From: a virus
DNA length: 21,718 nt
Strand: one strand, 5' to 3'
Virus record (IMG/VR): IMGVR_UViG_3300032304_000981
Coordinates: 1 to 21,718 of that record
This document shows positions 1 to 7,084 of this stretch, piece by piece. The position numbers were made by a program, and so were the translations under genes. Below the pieces are notes generated by a model. The model had not been told where the DNA came from and made no database searches. It worked only from the letters and a program-made list of their open reading frames with translations. Within the stretch, counting starts at the first letter, position 1. Every line of letters begins with the position of its first letter.

Positions 1-1
1 C

Positions 2-151
2 AGCGATCATGGAGGAAAGAAAGCCCGACTTTCAGGAGAGGCTGCGGAAGCTCTTATCACCATCGCAGCCGACGCCGACGAAATCGTCTACCAACTAAAA
101 GCTTGTCAGGAGATACTGAGAAATGAAAGAGAACTTCGACGAAGCCCTTAA
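2..151 (+). CDS. C-terminal end of a possible Rz-like (i-spanin) lysis protein, 5' partial
   Basis: The frame is open from the left edge and ends in TAA at 149-151, giving 49 residues. It overlaps the endolysin start by 29 bases. The visible part is an amphipathic, alanine- and acid-rich helix (EAAEALITIAADADEIVYQL) followed by KACQEIL. This resembles the periplasmic C-terminal end of Rz-type inner-membrane spanins, which often lie beside the endolysin, but no membrane segment is in view. The overlap and the protein-like composition argue that it is coding. The spanin identity is inference from position and helix pattern; it could be another lysis-cassette protein. Confidence 0.4.
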   Translation, partial: SDHGGKKARLSGEAAEALITIAADADEIVYQLKACQEILRNERELRRSP

Positions 152-635
152 AGCTATCTTAAAACACGAAGGCGGGTTTGTTAATCATCCAAAAGACCCA
201 GGCGGCATGACGAACTTGGGCGTCACCAAGAAAGTGTGGGAAGAATGGGTCGGCAAAGCTGTTGGCGAAAAAGAGATGCGCGCGTTGACCCCGGCTACAG
301 TGGGGCCGATGTACCGCAAGAAATACTGGGATGCGGTCAAGGCCGACGAGCTGCCAACGGGCCTAGACTATCTGATGTTCGACTTTGCAATCAATGCGGG
401 CCCAGGCAGAGCGATCAAGACAATGCAGAAAGCGATCGGGACGAACCCTGATGGCGCGATCGGCCCCAAGACCATGCAAGCGTTGAAAGACGCTGACCAG
501 AAAGATCTGGTCGCCAAATTTAGCATGGAAAAGGAGCTGTTCTACAAGTCGCTCCCGACGTTCGCAACCTTTGGTAAAGGCTGGATGCGTCGGGTAGCAG
601 AGGCGCAATCACATGCGGTGACGATGCTGGCGTAA
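123..635 (+). CDS. Endolysin, GH108 family N-acetylmuramidase
   Basis: A 170-residue protein that would cleave the glycan strands of peptidoglycan at lysis. The N-terminal region has the GH108 signature HEGGF at residues 15-19, with E16 as the expected catalytic glutamate, followed by a conserved block near NHPKDPGGMTNLGVT. Residues of about 95-165 fit the C-terminal peptidoglycan-binding domain usually fused to GH108 (NPDGAIGPKTMQAL). The length is normal for the family. I see no signal peptide or arrest anchor, so export probably needs a holin that is not in this window. The start is supported by AGGAG at 108-112. The 3' end overlaps the convergent small gene by 27 bases. Confidence 0.93.
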   Translation: MKENFDEALKAILKHEGGFVNHPKDPGGMTNLGVTKKVWEEWVGKAVGEKEMRALTPATVGPMYRKKYWDAVKADELPTGLDYLMFDFAINAGPGRAIKTMQKAIGTNPDGAIGPKTMQALKDADQKDLVAKFSMEKELFYKSLPTFATFGKGWMRRVAEAQSHAVTMLA

Positions 636-797
636 CTGCCGGCAGATCTCACGGTCGCGCGTTGACATGTCAGGCGCGATCTCCGCCACACCGCACTCAG
701 CAGGCGTAGGCCGCCGTGGCTCTGGTACGAAGAACGCCAGAAAGCCCACGGTGGCTACTACAATCGCCGCGTAGTAGACGAGAACAAGTTCTTTCAT
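609..797 (-). CDS. Small membrane protein, unknown function
   Basis: A 62-residue protein and the last gene of the leftward operon. Residues 3-24 (LVLVYYAAIVVATVGFLAFF) form one strong membrane segment, followed by a proline- and arginine-rich linker and a short polar tail with two cysteines and a basic C-terminus. Its ATG overlaps the stop of the preceding gene by four bases (ATGA, 794-797), which implies translational coupling. It sits next to the lysis genes, so a holin- or antiholin-like role is conceivable, but it lies on the opposite strand and nothing in the sequence proves this. Its end runs 27 bases into the 3' end of the endolysin gene. Confidence 0.7.
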   Translation of the reverse strand: MKELVLVYYAAIVVATVGFLAFFVPEPRRPTPAECGVAEIAPDMSTRDREICRQLRQHRHRM

Positions 798-976
798 ACG
801 CTGAGCAGCCGGCCAAACAACTTTACCACAGACGACTCCTGCTGTGGCTTAGACCCCAGCATGATGTCCTGCACGAATCGCTCTTCTGGCGTTGATGGCC
901 GCGAATAGAACTGCGGGATGTAATGCGCGCCGATCTTGGGTGGTTCTTCTCTAATAAAGTATCCATCACGTAGCAT
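794..976 (-). CDS. Hypothetical 60-residue phage protein
   Basis: The ATG at 976 is chosen over the ATG at 982 because AGGAGG (984-989) lies seven bases from the former and only one base from the latter. The product begins MLRDGYFIREEPPKIGAHY and is polar with no membrane segment. The C-terminal third (SSVVKLFGRLLSV) is a short amphipathic stretch. The start lies inside the end of the zinc-ribbon gene (overlap 966-976), and the stop overlaps the next ATG. Operon position and tight overlaps support it as a real gene. I do not recognise the family. Confidence 0.7.
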   Translation of the reverse strand: MLRDGYFIREEPPKIGAHYIPQFYSRPSTPEERFVQDIMLGSKPQQESSVVKLFGRLLSV

Positions 977-1211
977 TGTCATTCCTCCTATCTTCGTTTG
1001 CGCGGCGAACGTCAACAACTTTCTTTTTTATCAACGCTGCCTCGTCATTAGTATAGATCGATTTTCCCACCATTACGTTGCCTGCTATCCACACCTCTGC
1101 TGAGTAGGCATTGTTCTTGCATACTGAACACTTGCGCTGCCGCCGGACGCCGCCTGGCTGCTGGATGGTGTTCACGACAACAGTTTTACCGCCACACTGC
1201 ATACATTTCAT
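966..1211 (-). CDS. Small zinc-ribbon protein, NrdR N-terminal-like
   Basis: An 81-residue protein with two CxxC knuckles, C3-x2-C6 and C28-x2-C31. They are separated by a loop carrying GGVRRQRKC, an arrangement like the N-terminal zinc ribbon of the repressor NrdR (CxxC, then RRRRxCxxC). The ATP-cone domain of true NrdR is absent, so this would be a stand-alone ribbon that binds nucleic acid or protein. Residues 55-80 are basic and acidic mixed. GGAGG lies about ten bases upstream of the ATG at 1211, and the ATG overlaps the stop of the preceding gene (ATGA). Zinc binding is likely; the regulatory role is inference. Confidence 0.75.
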   Translation of the reverse strand: MKCMQCGGKTVVVNTIQQPGGVRRQRKCSVCKNNAYSAEVWIAGNVMVGKSIYTNDEAALIKKKVVDVRRANEDRRNDNAT

Positions 1212-1402
1212 GGACGCACTGCCTCCGCAAGTATCTCGAGCCGTTCACGCGAATCGCGCAAGGCGCAGTAGCGCTGATGCAGGCGTTGTAAATGCGAGAC
1301 ACGCCGCTCGTTTATACGTTCGCTGTTAAGCATTGCAAGCACTTCGTCTTCGGACAGTGCTGCTAGGACGTCATTCAGTTTTCGCCAACTTAATTTTTTC
1401 AT
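1208..1402 (-). CDS. Hypothetical 64-residue helical phage protein
   Basis: The product begins MKKLSWRKLNDVLAALSEDE and continues as charged helices rich in arginine and leucine (RRVSHLQRLHQRY, ALRDSRERLEILAEA). It has no membrane segment or metal motif. GAGG at 1410-1413 lies seven bases before the ATG. The gene starts inside the upstream 57-codon gene (32-base overlap) and its stop overlaps the next ATG by four bases. The general look is of a small helical adaptor or DNA-associated protein, but I do not recognise a domain. Confidence 0.7.
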   Translation of the reverse strand: MKKLSWRKLNDVLAALSEDEVLAMLNSERINERRVSHLQRLHQRYCALRDSRERLEILAEAVRP

Positions 1403-1544
1403 CTTCTATCCTCTTTTGTATGTGTGCTACTTCTTCTAACGCGCGCACAAACGTGCGGTGCGCTTGCGTTGATTCTTTTTCCCGTTGCTTGGTAGACAGT
1501 AAAGCTACCTTCAACTTGGCTTTCCAATAATCCAAACCGCTCAT
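1371..1544 (-). CDS. Hypothetical 57-residue coiled-coil-like protein
   Basis: A short gene between the helicase gene and the 64-residue gene. Its ATG (1544) overlaps the helicase stop by four bases (ATGA) and its last 32 bases overlap the next gene. The product begins MSGLDYWKAKLKVALLSTKQ and is a single long, highly charged amphipathic helix (REKESTQAHRTFVRALEEVA), so a coiled coil or oligomerisation helix is likely. The overlaps on both sides make it part of the leftward operon. Function unknown. Confidence 0.65.
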   Translation of the reverse strand: MSGLDYWKAKLKVALLSTKQREKESTQAHRTFVRALEEVAHIQKRIEDEKIKLAKTE

Positions 1545-2887
1545 TTCAGTGCCTCCATTGCTATGTCGGAAATTGCTCGTTTGTCGTGCAGGGCTGCCCA
1601 GATCTTTTCGTCAACTGTCTTGTCGGCCATAAGGATATACACCCATACGTCGCGCAGCTGACCGGAACGATGCAGGCGTCCGACGGTTTGCTCAAACAAT
1701 TCAAGCGACCAGGGCAGTGAGAGGAAGACCATGTGACATCCTCCGTGTTGAAGGTTAAGGCCGTGTCCGGCGGATTTTGGGTGTACAGCAAGGAGCTGGA
1801 CTTCGCCGGCGTTCCATCGCTCAATAGCGCGGTCATCATCGAGCGTAACCAGTTTCGGATAGCGGCGACGCAATTTCGCCACTTCCTCTTGGAACTGATA
1901 AACAATAAGCGTGTTCGCATGCTGGTTTTCCTCCAGTAGTTCATCCAATCGATCAAACTTGTGGTTGCTAAACCACACCGCCGTCTTGCTGGACGTGAAC
2001 TGACCCGGTACGTCGCTTGCCACGCGGGTGCTGTCATAAACAAAGCCGGACGCCATCTGTTGCAACTTTGATGTAACAGCCGCTGCATTAGCCGCCAGTA
2101 TTTCAGACGACGGGAACTGCACCACGAAGTCTTTCTTCATCTTCTCGTAAGGCTTGCGGTCATCTAGTTGGCAACGCAGCTCGATCACATGGCAGGGCGG
2201 CAGCTTGTCCCTGTACTCGCCAGGCTCCAGCACAAACGTCGCTGGCTTGATGCGCTCCATGACCAGCGGCAAGGCGCCTGGGCGCGGCGCCCACTCGCCG
2301 AAGTCGCGGTTCATGCAGACAAAGTACTGTTGCAAGAAGGCGCCCTTGGCACGGCCTAGCAGTTTCTCATCCACGATCTTGCACTGGCCAAAGACATCTT
2401 CAAGGCCGTTACTAGTAAACGATCCTGTCAGACCCCAGCGTATCTTGAACTGACCGATGATCTTGAGTTGTGCTTTAAAGCGTGTGCCTGATGGGTTCTT
2501 CAACTTCGTCAGCTCGTCGAACACAATCGCGTCAAACGACGACAGGTCCTGCTCGGCTAACCAGCCGATGTTGTCGTAGTTGGTGGCCACTATCTGCACG
2601 AACGAATGAAGCGCTGCGGCTCGTTCTTTAGGCGTACCAACAGCGACGCGGTGGTCCAGCTCTGGCGCCCACTTCATAACTTCGATCGGCCACACGTCAG
2701 TACAGACACGCTTTGGCGCCAAGACAAGGAAGCGTGACGCGTAACCGTCTTGCACCATCGCCTGCATCGCAGTCAACGTGATCGCGGTCTTGCCTGCGCC
2801 CACGGGCGCCAAGATCATCGCCCGATCGCGCTCGTACAGGAAATCGGCGGCTTCATCTTGGTACGGCCTGAGTGCTAATCCACTCAT
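1541..2887 (-). CDS. SNF2-type DEAD/DEAH superfamily 2 helicase
   Basis: A 448-residue superfamily 2 ATPase of the compact kind found in phage replication modules. It would use ATP to move along or remodel DNA. Motif I is APVGAGKT at residues 27-34, motif II is FDEL at 123-126, a motif III-like LTGS follows, and the C-terminal motif VI is QTVGRLHRSGQ at 400-410, the SNF2/helicase-C hallmark. The ATG at 2887 has AGGAG seven bases upstream; an in-frame TTG one codon earlier is less well placed. The start overlaps the end of the VRR-NUC reading frame by 35 bases, a pairing common in phages. Confident on family, less so on cellular role. Confidence 0.92.
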   Translation of the reverse strand: MSGLALRPYQDEAADFLYERDRAMILAPVGAGKTAITLTAMQAMVQDGYASRFLVLAPKRVCTDVWPIEVMKWAPELDHRVAVGTPKERAAALHSFVQIVATNYDNIGWLAEQDLSSFDAIVFDELTKLKNPSGTRFKAQLKIIGQFKIRWGLTGSFTSNGLEDVFGQCKIVDEKLLGRAKGAFLQQYFVCMNRDFGEWAPRPGALPLVMERIKPATFVLEPGEYRDKLPPCHVIELRCQLDDRKPYEKMKKDFVVQFPSSEILAANAAAVTSKLQQMASGFVYDSTRVASDVPGQFTSSKTAVWFSNHKFDRLDELLEENQHANTLIVYQFQEEVAKLRRRYPKLVTLDDDRAIERWNAGEVQLLAVHPKSAGHGLNLQHGGCHMVFLSLPWSLELFEQTVGRLHRSGQLRDVWVYILMADKTVDEKIWAALHDKRAISDIAMEALK

Positions 2888-3137
2888 CAATCATCTCCTT
2901 CGACCATAAACAGGCGTAGTTTTGTTTCAACTGCAACACGTCGTTGCGGAATATCTTTTGCAGTTCAGACAGCCAACCACCTTTGGTTTACAATTCGACA
3001 AACCACGTTGACCCATCAGGCATACAAGCGATGCGGTCACTCACTCCACGTTGCGTTGGCGATCTGAACTTGTACGTCTTGCCGCCGGCACGCTCGACTG
3101 TCCAAACAAAGTACTTCTCAATTTCTTTTTCTAACAT
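2853..3137 (-). pseudogene. VRR-NUC nuclease gene interrupted by a stop codon at the catalytic lysine
   Basis: Read from ATG at 3137, the frame gives MLEKEIEKYF and continues with GVSDR (D34) and WFVEL (E48), then meets TAA at 2988-2990. The same frame then stays open for 45 codons (TKGGWLSELQKIF, then NYACLWSKEMIDEW) to TGA at 2853-2855. This matches a VRR-NUC PD-(D/E)xK nuclease of about 94 residues in which the final E-x-K motif reads E-L-stop, the lysine codon AAA having become TAA. As it stands, only a 49-residue N-terminal fragment can be made. No Shine-Dalgarno sequence is seen, and the ATG lies at about +2 of the predicted transcript. Recent inactivation or a sequence error are both possible. 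Confidence 0.75.
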
Positions 3138-3144
3138 GTTGCGA

Positions 3145-3173
3145 AATATAAAGCATCAAAAAGTATTTGACAA
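3145..3173 (-). promoter_or_regulatory. Sigma70-type promoter for the leftward helicase operon
   Basis: On the minus strand, TTGTCA (3173-3168) is followed after 17 bases by TATATT (3150-3145). The expected start point is near 3138, one base before the ATG of the VRR-NUC reading frame, so the transcript would be nearly leaderless. The -35 box overlaps that of the rightward promoter on the other strand. Confidence 0.6.
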
Positions 3174-3195
3174 GGATTATTTTAGGGACTACAGT
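3167..3195 (+). promoter_or_regulatory. Sigma70-type promoter for the rightward replication operon
   Basis: A perfect TTGACA (3167-3172) is followed after 17 bases by TACAGT (3190-3195). The expected start is near 3202, giving a leader of about 22 bases that contains GGAGG (3215-3219) before the GTG start of the DUF2800 gene at 3224. Because the promoter covers 3167-3195, the in-frame TTG at 3167 cannot be the translation start. Confidence 0.65.
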
Positions 3196-3223
3196 CGAGG
3201 CTCAAACAGTAAACGGAGGTAAA

Positions 3224-4345
3224 GTGAATCACTCTAATATCGTCGGCGGCTCTACTGCCAAGCGCGTCATCAACTGTCCAGCGTCAGTCAAGCTGGTGCA
3301 ACAGATGCCGCCCAAGCCATCAAGCGAACACGCTGATCGTGGCACGCTGTTGCATAACGTTATTGCTGAACTCTTAGAGTTCGACAAGAAGCCAGAGCAG
3401 TGCATTGGCGCGCAATACAAAACACAAATACTTACGCAGGAGCTAATTGATGAGAAGATTATTCCCGCTTTGGAAGCACTCAATGAAATCGACCCCGACA
3501 AGACAATGGAGTACATGGTTGAAACCCGAGTTGGGTTTGGCGATTATTTACCTAATGTATTTGGCAGCACTGATTTACTTGGGCGTAAAGGGAGACGTGC
3601 GATCGTTCTTGATTGGAAATTTGGCGATGGCGTGCTTGTGGATGTTGAAGACAATGCTCAGCTCTTATTTTACGCGGCTGCGGCAATGAGAACCCCGGCA
3701 TGCCAGTGGGTGTTCGAGGGTGTTGAAGAAATCGAATGCGTCATTGTGCAGCCGCCTGCAATCCGTCGTTGGGTCACCACACCTGAACGCGTTAAGCAGT
3801 TTGAAGTTGAGTTAGCTAAAGCCGTGCGTGAGTCGTCATCGCCAGAGGCGTCCATGCAAACAGGCGACCATTGCCGTTGGTGCGCAGCCAAGCCGATCTG
3901 CCCGCAAATGAACGGTGAAGTCGATCGCGCCTTGAAGCTGCAGCTTGCGAATTTGCCCGCCGAACAGATTGCAATGCAGCTGCAACAGGCAGACATGCTT
4001 GAGGATTACATCAAAGACCTGCGCGCGCTTGCGTTCCAGATGCTTGAGAATAATCGTGGTGTGCCAGGCTACAAGTTGGTCGCCAAGCGTGGCACACGTC
4101 AGTGGGTCAATGAAACCACGGCAAAAGATTTTCTGTTAAAGTCGCTTGTCGAGCCGTACAAAGAACTTGAAGTTATATCTCCTGCGCAGGCAGAGAAGTT
4201 ACTAAAAAAGATTAAAGTCGAATTACCGCCGGAGCTAGTTGTATCGGTTTCGTCGGGTAGTACGCTGGCGCCGGAGTCAGATCCGAGGCCAGCGGTGTTG
4301 CAACTAGGTCGTCAAATGATGGCCGCTCTCTCTAAACTTCAATAA
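3224..4345 (+). CDS. DUF2800 / Cas4-RecB-like PD-(D/E)xK nuclease with iron-sulfur cysteines
   Basis: A 373-residue protein, first gene of the replication operon, that would degrade or process DNA ends during phage replication or recombination. The GTG start at 3224 has GGAGG four bases upstream and gives an N-terminus (VNHSNIVGGSTAKRVINCP) of the usual DUF2800 form. Nuclease motifs are visible: RGTLLHNVIAEL (H44), GSTDL (D117), DWK (D130, K132) and a following QLLFYA helix. Cysteines C18, C217, C220 and C226 form the C-n-C-x2-C-x5-C pattern that holds a 4Fe-4S cluster in Cas4 and AddB nucleases. Family assignment is strong; the exact substrate is unknown. Confidence 0.9.
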   Translation: MNHSNIVGGSTAKRVINCPASVKLVQQMPPKPSSEHADRGTLLHNVIAELLEFDKKPEQCIGAQYKTQILTQELIDEKIIPALEALNEIDPDKTMEYMVETRVGFGDYLPNVFGSTDLLGRKGRRAIVLDWKFGDGVLVDVEDNAQLLFYAAAAMRTPACQWVFEGVEEIECVIVQPPAIRRWVTTPERVKQFEVELAKAVRESSSPEASMQTGDHCRWCAAKPICPQMNGEVDRALKLQLANLPAEQIAMQLQQADMLEDYIKDLRALAFQMLENNRGVPGYKLVAKRGTRQWVNETTAKDFLLKSLVEPYKELEVISPAQAEKLLKKIKVELPPELVVSVSSGSTLAPESDPRPAVLQLGRQMMAALSKLQ

Positions 4346-4356
4346 AGGAAACTATT

Positions 4357-4986
4357 ATGTCATTTGCTCTCGCGAATCTTCCAAACGTATCAGCTCTCTC
4401 TACCGCATTGCGTACCCTTGAGAAAGATGTTGGCCCAGTTGGCTTCGTCATTTTGAAAATGGACAAGCGTGGCGATTGGGTTTATGGCGCAAATCAAACT
4501 GAAGTCGAAGCCGAGACGCTGTGGGCAGTCAACCCCGCGTCGTTCGTCCACGGGTACATTGCTTGGGGTGACGCTGTCGTTCTGGGCGAAGTGATGGTGC
4601 CGTTGACCGAACCACTGCCACAAGTACTTGAGGCCCCTGCAGGCGCCGAGAAGGGCTGGCAGATTCAGATCGGCATGGGTTTGAAGTGTGTCAGTGGTCC
4701 TGACAAAGACATGGAAGTGCGCTTCACTGTCACGTCAGTCGGCGGCAAGAAAGCTGTGCAGCAGCTGGGTGTTGCGATTGCGCAGCAGATCGAAGCAGAC
4801 CAGACCAAGCCAGTGCCTGTCGTTAAATTGAAAACAGACTCGTACAAGCACAAAATGTACGGTAAGATTTTCACGCCGGTGTTTGACATCGTTGAATGGG
4901 TAGGCATGGACGGCAAGTCCACCGCGCCCGCTGACGAAGTAACCAGCGAAGAAGCATTGCCAGCACGCCGTCGTCGCTCGGCGTAA
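4357..4986 (+). CDS. Conserved replication-module protein, possible ssDNA-binding protein
   Basis: A 209-residue protein between the DUF2800 nuclease and the DNA polymerase. In related phage modules this slot usually holds a single-stranded DNA-binding protein of the DUF2815 type. I cannot identify a DUF2815 signature here, so the role is inferred from position only. The protein looks beta-rich (GYIAWGDAVVLGEVMVPL, VRFTVTSVGGKKAVQQLGVA). It ends in an acidic stretch (PADEVTSEEA) and then a basic tail, ARRRRSA, which is opposite to the acidic tail of bacterial SSB. AAGGA in the upstream spacer supports the ATG at 4357, eleven bases after the preceding stop. Confidence 0.75.
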   Translation: MSFALANLPNVSALSTALRTLEKDVGPVGFVILKMDKRGDWVYGANQTEVEAETLWAVNPASFVHGYIAWGDAVVLGEVMVPLTEPLPQVLEAPAGAEKGWQIQIGMGLKCVSGPDKDMEVRFTVTSVGGKKAVQQLGVAIAQQIEADQTKPVPVVKLKTDSYKHKMYGKIFTPVFDIVEWVGMDGKSTAPADEVTSEEALPARRRRSA

Positions 4987-4993
4987 GTAACAC

Positions 4994-5020
4994 GGAGGAA
5001 AGCGGATGCCGGGCGGGTGA
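4994..5020 (+). other. Four-codon leader ORF with strong ribosome binding site
   Basis: GGAGG (4994-4998) lies seven bases before ATG at 5006, followed by CCG GGC GGG TGA, encoding only Met-Pro-Gly-Gly. This is the best ribosome binding site in the 153-base gap before the polymerase gene, which itself has none. A translated leader that influences the structured RNA downstream is an inference; it could also be a remnant. Confidence 0.35.
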
Positions 5021-5048
5021 CGGACGCAGCGAGTACTCCACCTTTCAA

Positions 5049-5120
5049 TGGCCCTAGCTATCTAATCATCAGGTTTTCCTTGGTCGGTTCGGCCTGATGC
5101 TGGCAAGATAGTTGGGGCCA
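5049..5120 (+). promoter_or_regulatory. Structured RNA element before the DNA polymerase gene
   Basis: Bases 5049-5063 can pair with 5106-5120 over 15 consecutive pairs, two of them G-U wobbles. Nested inside, CATCAGG (5067-5073) pairs with CCTGATG (5093-5099), leaving a 19-base loop. The whole element ends 19 bases before the polymerase ATG, which has no clear Shine-Dalgarno sequence. Two wobble pairs keeping a long stem intact suggest selection at the RNA level. A protein-bound translational operator, comparable in position to the one by which T4 polymerase represses its own synthesis, is one possible role; this is inference. Confidence 0.5.
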
Positions 5121-5139
5121 CCCCCTTCAGATAAAAATT

Positions 5140-7083
5140 ATGTCCATACTTTGGCTCGACTTCGAGACGCGCAGCCGCTGCGACCTCTCGGCAAAAGGAG
5201 TTTATAACTATGCTCAAGACGGTACCACCGATGTACTTTGTATGTCCTACGCGTTTGACGACGATGAGGTTGTCACCTGGACTCCCGATCAACCGTTCCC
5301 TGACGCTGTACGCCAGCACACCGGGCAGATATACGCGCACAATGCTGCCTTCGAGCGTCTCATCTTCTGGTACGTCTTACAGTGTAACTTTCAACTCGAG
5401 CAGTTCTACTGCACCGCTACGCAAGCGCGTGCTAACTGCTTACCTGGCAGCCTTGAAGACGTCGGTCGCGCCATCTCCAGCGTCATGCGCAAAGACCACC
5501 GAGGAAAGCAACTTATTCGATTGCTTTCCATCCCACGTAGCGATGGAACTTTTAGCACTGACCCGGCCTTGATGGCCGAGATGGTCCAGTATTGCGAGCA
5601 GGACGTTCGAGCCATGCGCGCGGTGTCCAAGGCCATGCGTCCACTGTCCGAGCAGGAGCTGGCCGACTACCACGTCAACGAGCGCATCAACGACCGGGGC
5701 GTGTTGCTTGACTTGCCACTGGCGCAGGCGGCCATGCGGTACGCATCAGTCGAGCTGGAAGAGATCGAGACGCTGGTCGCCGATGTGACCGAGGGCGAGA
5801 TCAAGTCGGTGCGCAGCCCTAAGATGAAACAGTGGGTAATCGACCGCGTCGGACCCCGGGCGTTAAAGATGATGGAGACCTACAAAGACGGCGACTTAAA
5901 GTATTCTATCGACAAGTCAGTACGCGCTAATTTACTTATATTCGCAGAGGAAAATCCCGATGAGATTCCGGCCCATGTTGCGGACGTCATTCAATGCGCA
6001 GATGATCTCTGGGCGTCGTCGGTTGCGAAGTTCAGCCGCCTTGCGAGTCTGGCAGACGAAGACGATCACCGAGTACGAGGTGCTTTCGTATTCGCCGGAG
6101 GCTCTGCCACTGGACGAGCTTCGTCGTACGGCGCGCAGGTCCATAACTTCACACGCAAGTGCGCCGACGAGCCAGACGACGTTAGGCACGCTATGGTTAG
6201 AGGGCACAGCATCACGCCGCGATTTGGAAAACGCGTTACAGATGTTCTCAAGGGAATGCTCCGGCCCGCACTGATACCGGCACCCGGCAAGCAGTTCGTT
6301 GCAGCTGACTGGTCAGCAGTCGAAGCCCGCGTGACAGCCTGGGCATCAGCCGACCCGCAGGCCGAGGACGTGCTGCAAGTCTTTCGCGATGGCCGCGACA
6401 TCTACAAGCGTGAGGCCGCCGGTATCTACCGTGTGGCCGAGGACGCAGTCGATAAAGAGCAGCGCCAGATCGGCAAGGTTGCCATTCTGTCACTTGGCTT
6501 CGGCGGTGCTGTTGGCGCCTTCAGCGCAATGGGGCGTGCATACGGTGTGTATATGGCAGAGTCCGATTCCCGCCGGATTGTAGACGCATGGCGCCGCGCT
6601 AATGCGTGGGCAGTGCGTTACTGGGACAAGCTCGAGAGCGCGTACACACGGGCGCTACGCAACCCGAACCGGGAGTTCTCAGCCGGGCGCGTCACGTATA
6701 TGTACGACGGGCGGCATCTCTGGTACGCGCTGCCGTCGGGGCGTGTGCTGTGTTACCCGTTTGCTAAGTTTGACGGCGACGAGATTACGTACGTCAAGGC
6801 GGCCTGGAAGCCGGCAGCGGATGCGACCGAATGGCCGCGCGCCCGCTTGTGGCGCGGGCTCGCTTGTGAGAACATAACGCAAGCGATCGCCAACGATCTG
6901 CTACGGCATGCTTTACGCCAGCTTTCTGACGTAGTGCTGCACGTACATGACGAGATCGTTCTGGAGACCGCCGACCCTGATGCACCCAATACCCTGCAAC
7001 GAGTGATGTGTACCCCGCCCGATTGGGCGGCTGGGCTGCCTTTGTCTGCAGAAGTAGAAACAATGAGCCGTTACGGCAAATAA
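5140..7083 (+). CDS. DNA polymerase, family A, with 3'-5' exonuclease domain
   Basis: The phage replicative polymerase, 647 residues. The N-terminal proofreading domain shows Exo I LDFET (D7, E9), Exo II HNAAFE (67-72) and Exo III YCEQD (151-155). The polymerase domain has motif A ADWSAVEAR (389-397, catalytic D390), motif B RQIGKVAILSLGFGG (442-456) and motif C HDE (603-605, catalytic D604). All key residues are present, so the enzyme should be active. Motif B carries phenylalanine in GFGG where many family members have tyrosine. The ATG at 5140 gives the usual N-terminus (MSILWLDFETRS) but lacks a good ribosome binding site. No 5'-nuclease domain is fused. Confidence 0.97.
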   Translation: MSILWLDFETRSRCDLSAKGVYNYAQDGTTDVLCMSYAFDDDEVVTWTPDQPFPDAVRQHTGQIYAHNAAFERLIFWYVLQCNFQLEQFYCTATQARANCLPGSLEDVGRAISSVMRKDHRGKQLIRLLSIPRSDGTFSTDPALMAEMVQYCEQDVRAMRAVSKAMRPLSEQELADYHVNERINDRGVLLDLPLAQAAMRYASVELEEIETLVADVTEGEIKSVRSPKMKQWVIDRVGPRALKMMETYKDGDLKYSIDKSVRANLLIFAEENPDEIPAHVADVIQCADDLWASSVAKFSRLASLADEDDHRVRGAFVFAGGSATGRASSYGAQVHNFTRKCADEPDDVRHAMVRGHSITPRFGKRVTDVLKGMLRPALIPAPGKQFVAADWSAVEARVTAWASADPQAEDVLQVFRDGRDIYKREAAGIYRVAEDAVDKEQRQIGKVAILSLGFGGAVGAFSAMGRAYGVYMAESDSRRIVDAWRRANAWAVRYWDKLESAYTRALRNPNREFSAGRVTYMYDGRHLWYALPSGRVLCYPFAKFDGDEITYVKAAWKPAADATEWPRARLWRGLACENITQAIANDLLRHALRQLSDVVLHVHDEIVLETADPDAPNTLQRVMCTPPDWAAGLPLSAEVETMSRYGK

Positions 7084-7084
7084 A

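Noticed and set aside
2988-2990. Reassignment of TAA to an amino acid to explain the broken VRR-NUC frame
   Set aside because: TAA ends many intact genes in the window, for example endolysin, polymerase and terminase, so it is a normal stop here.
3167-3223. An upstream TTG start for the DUF2800 protein
   Set aside because: The TTG is part of the -35 box, upstream of the predicted transcript start; the GTG at 3224 has a ribosome binding site and the family-typical N-terminus.
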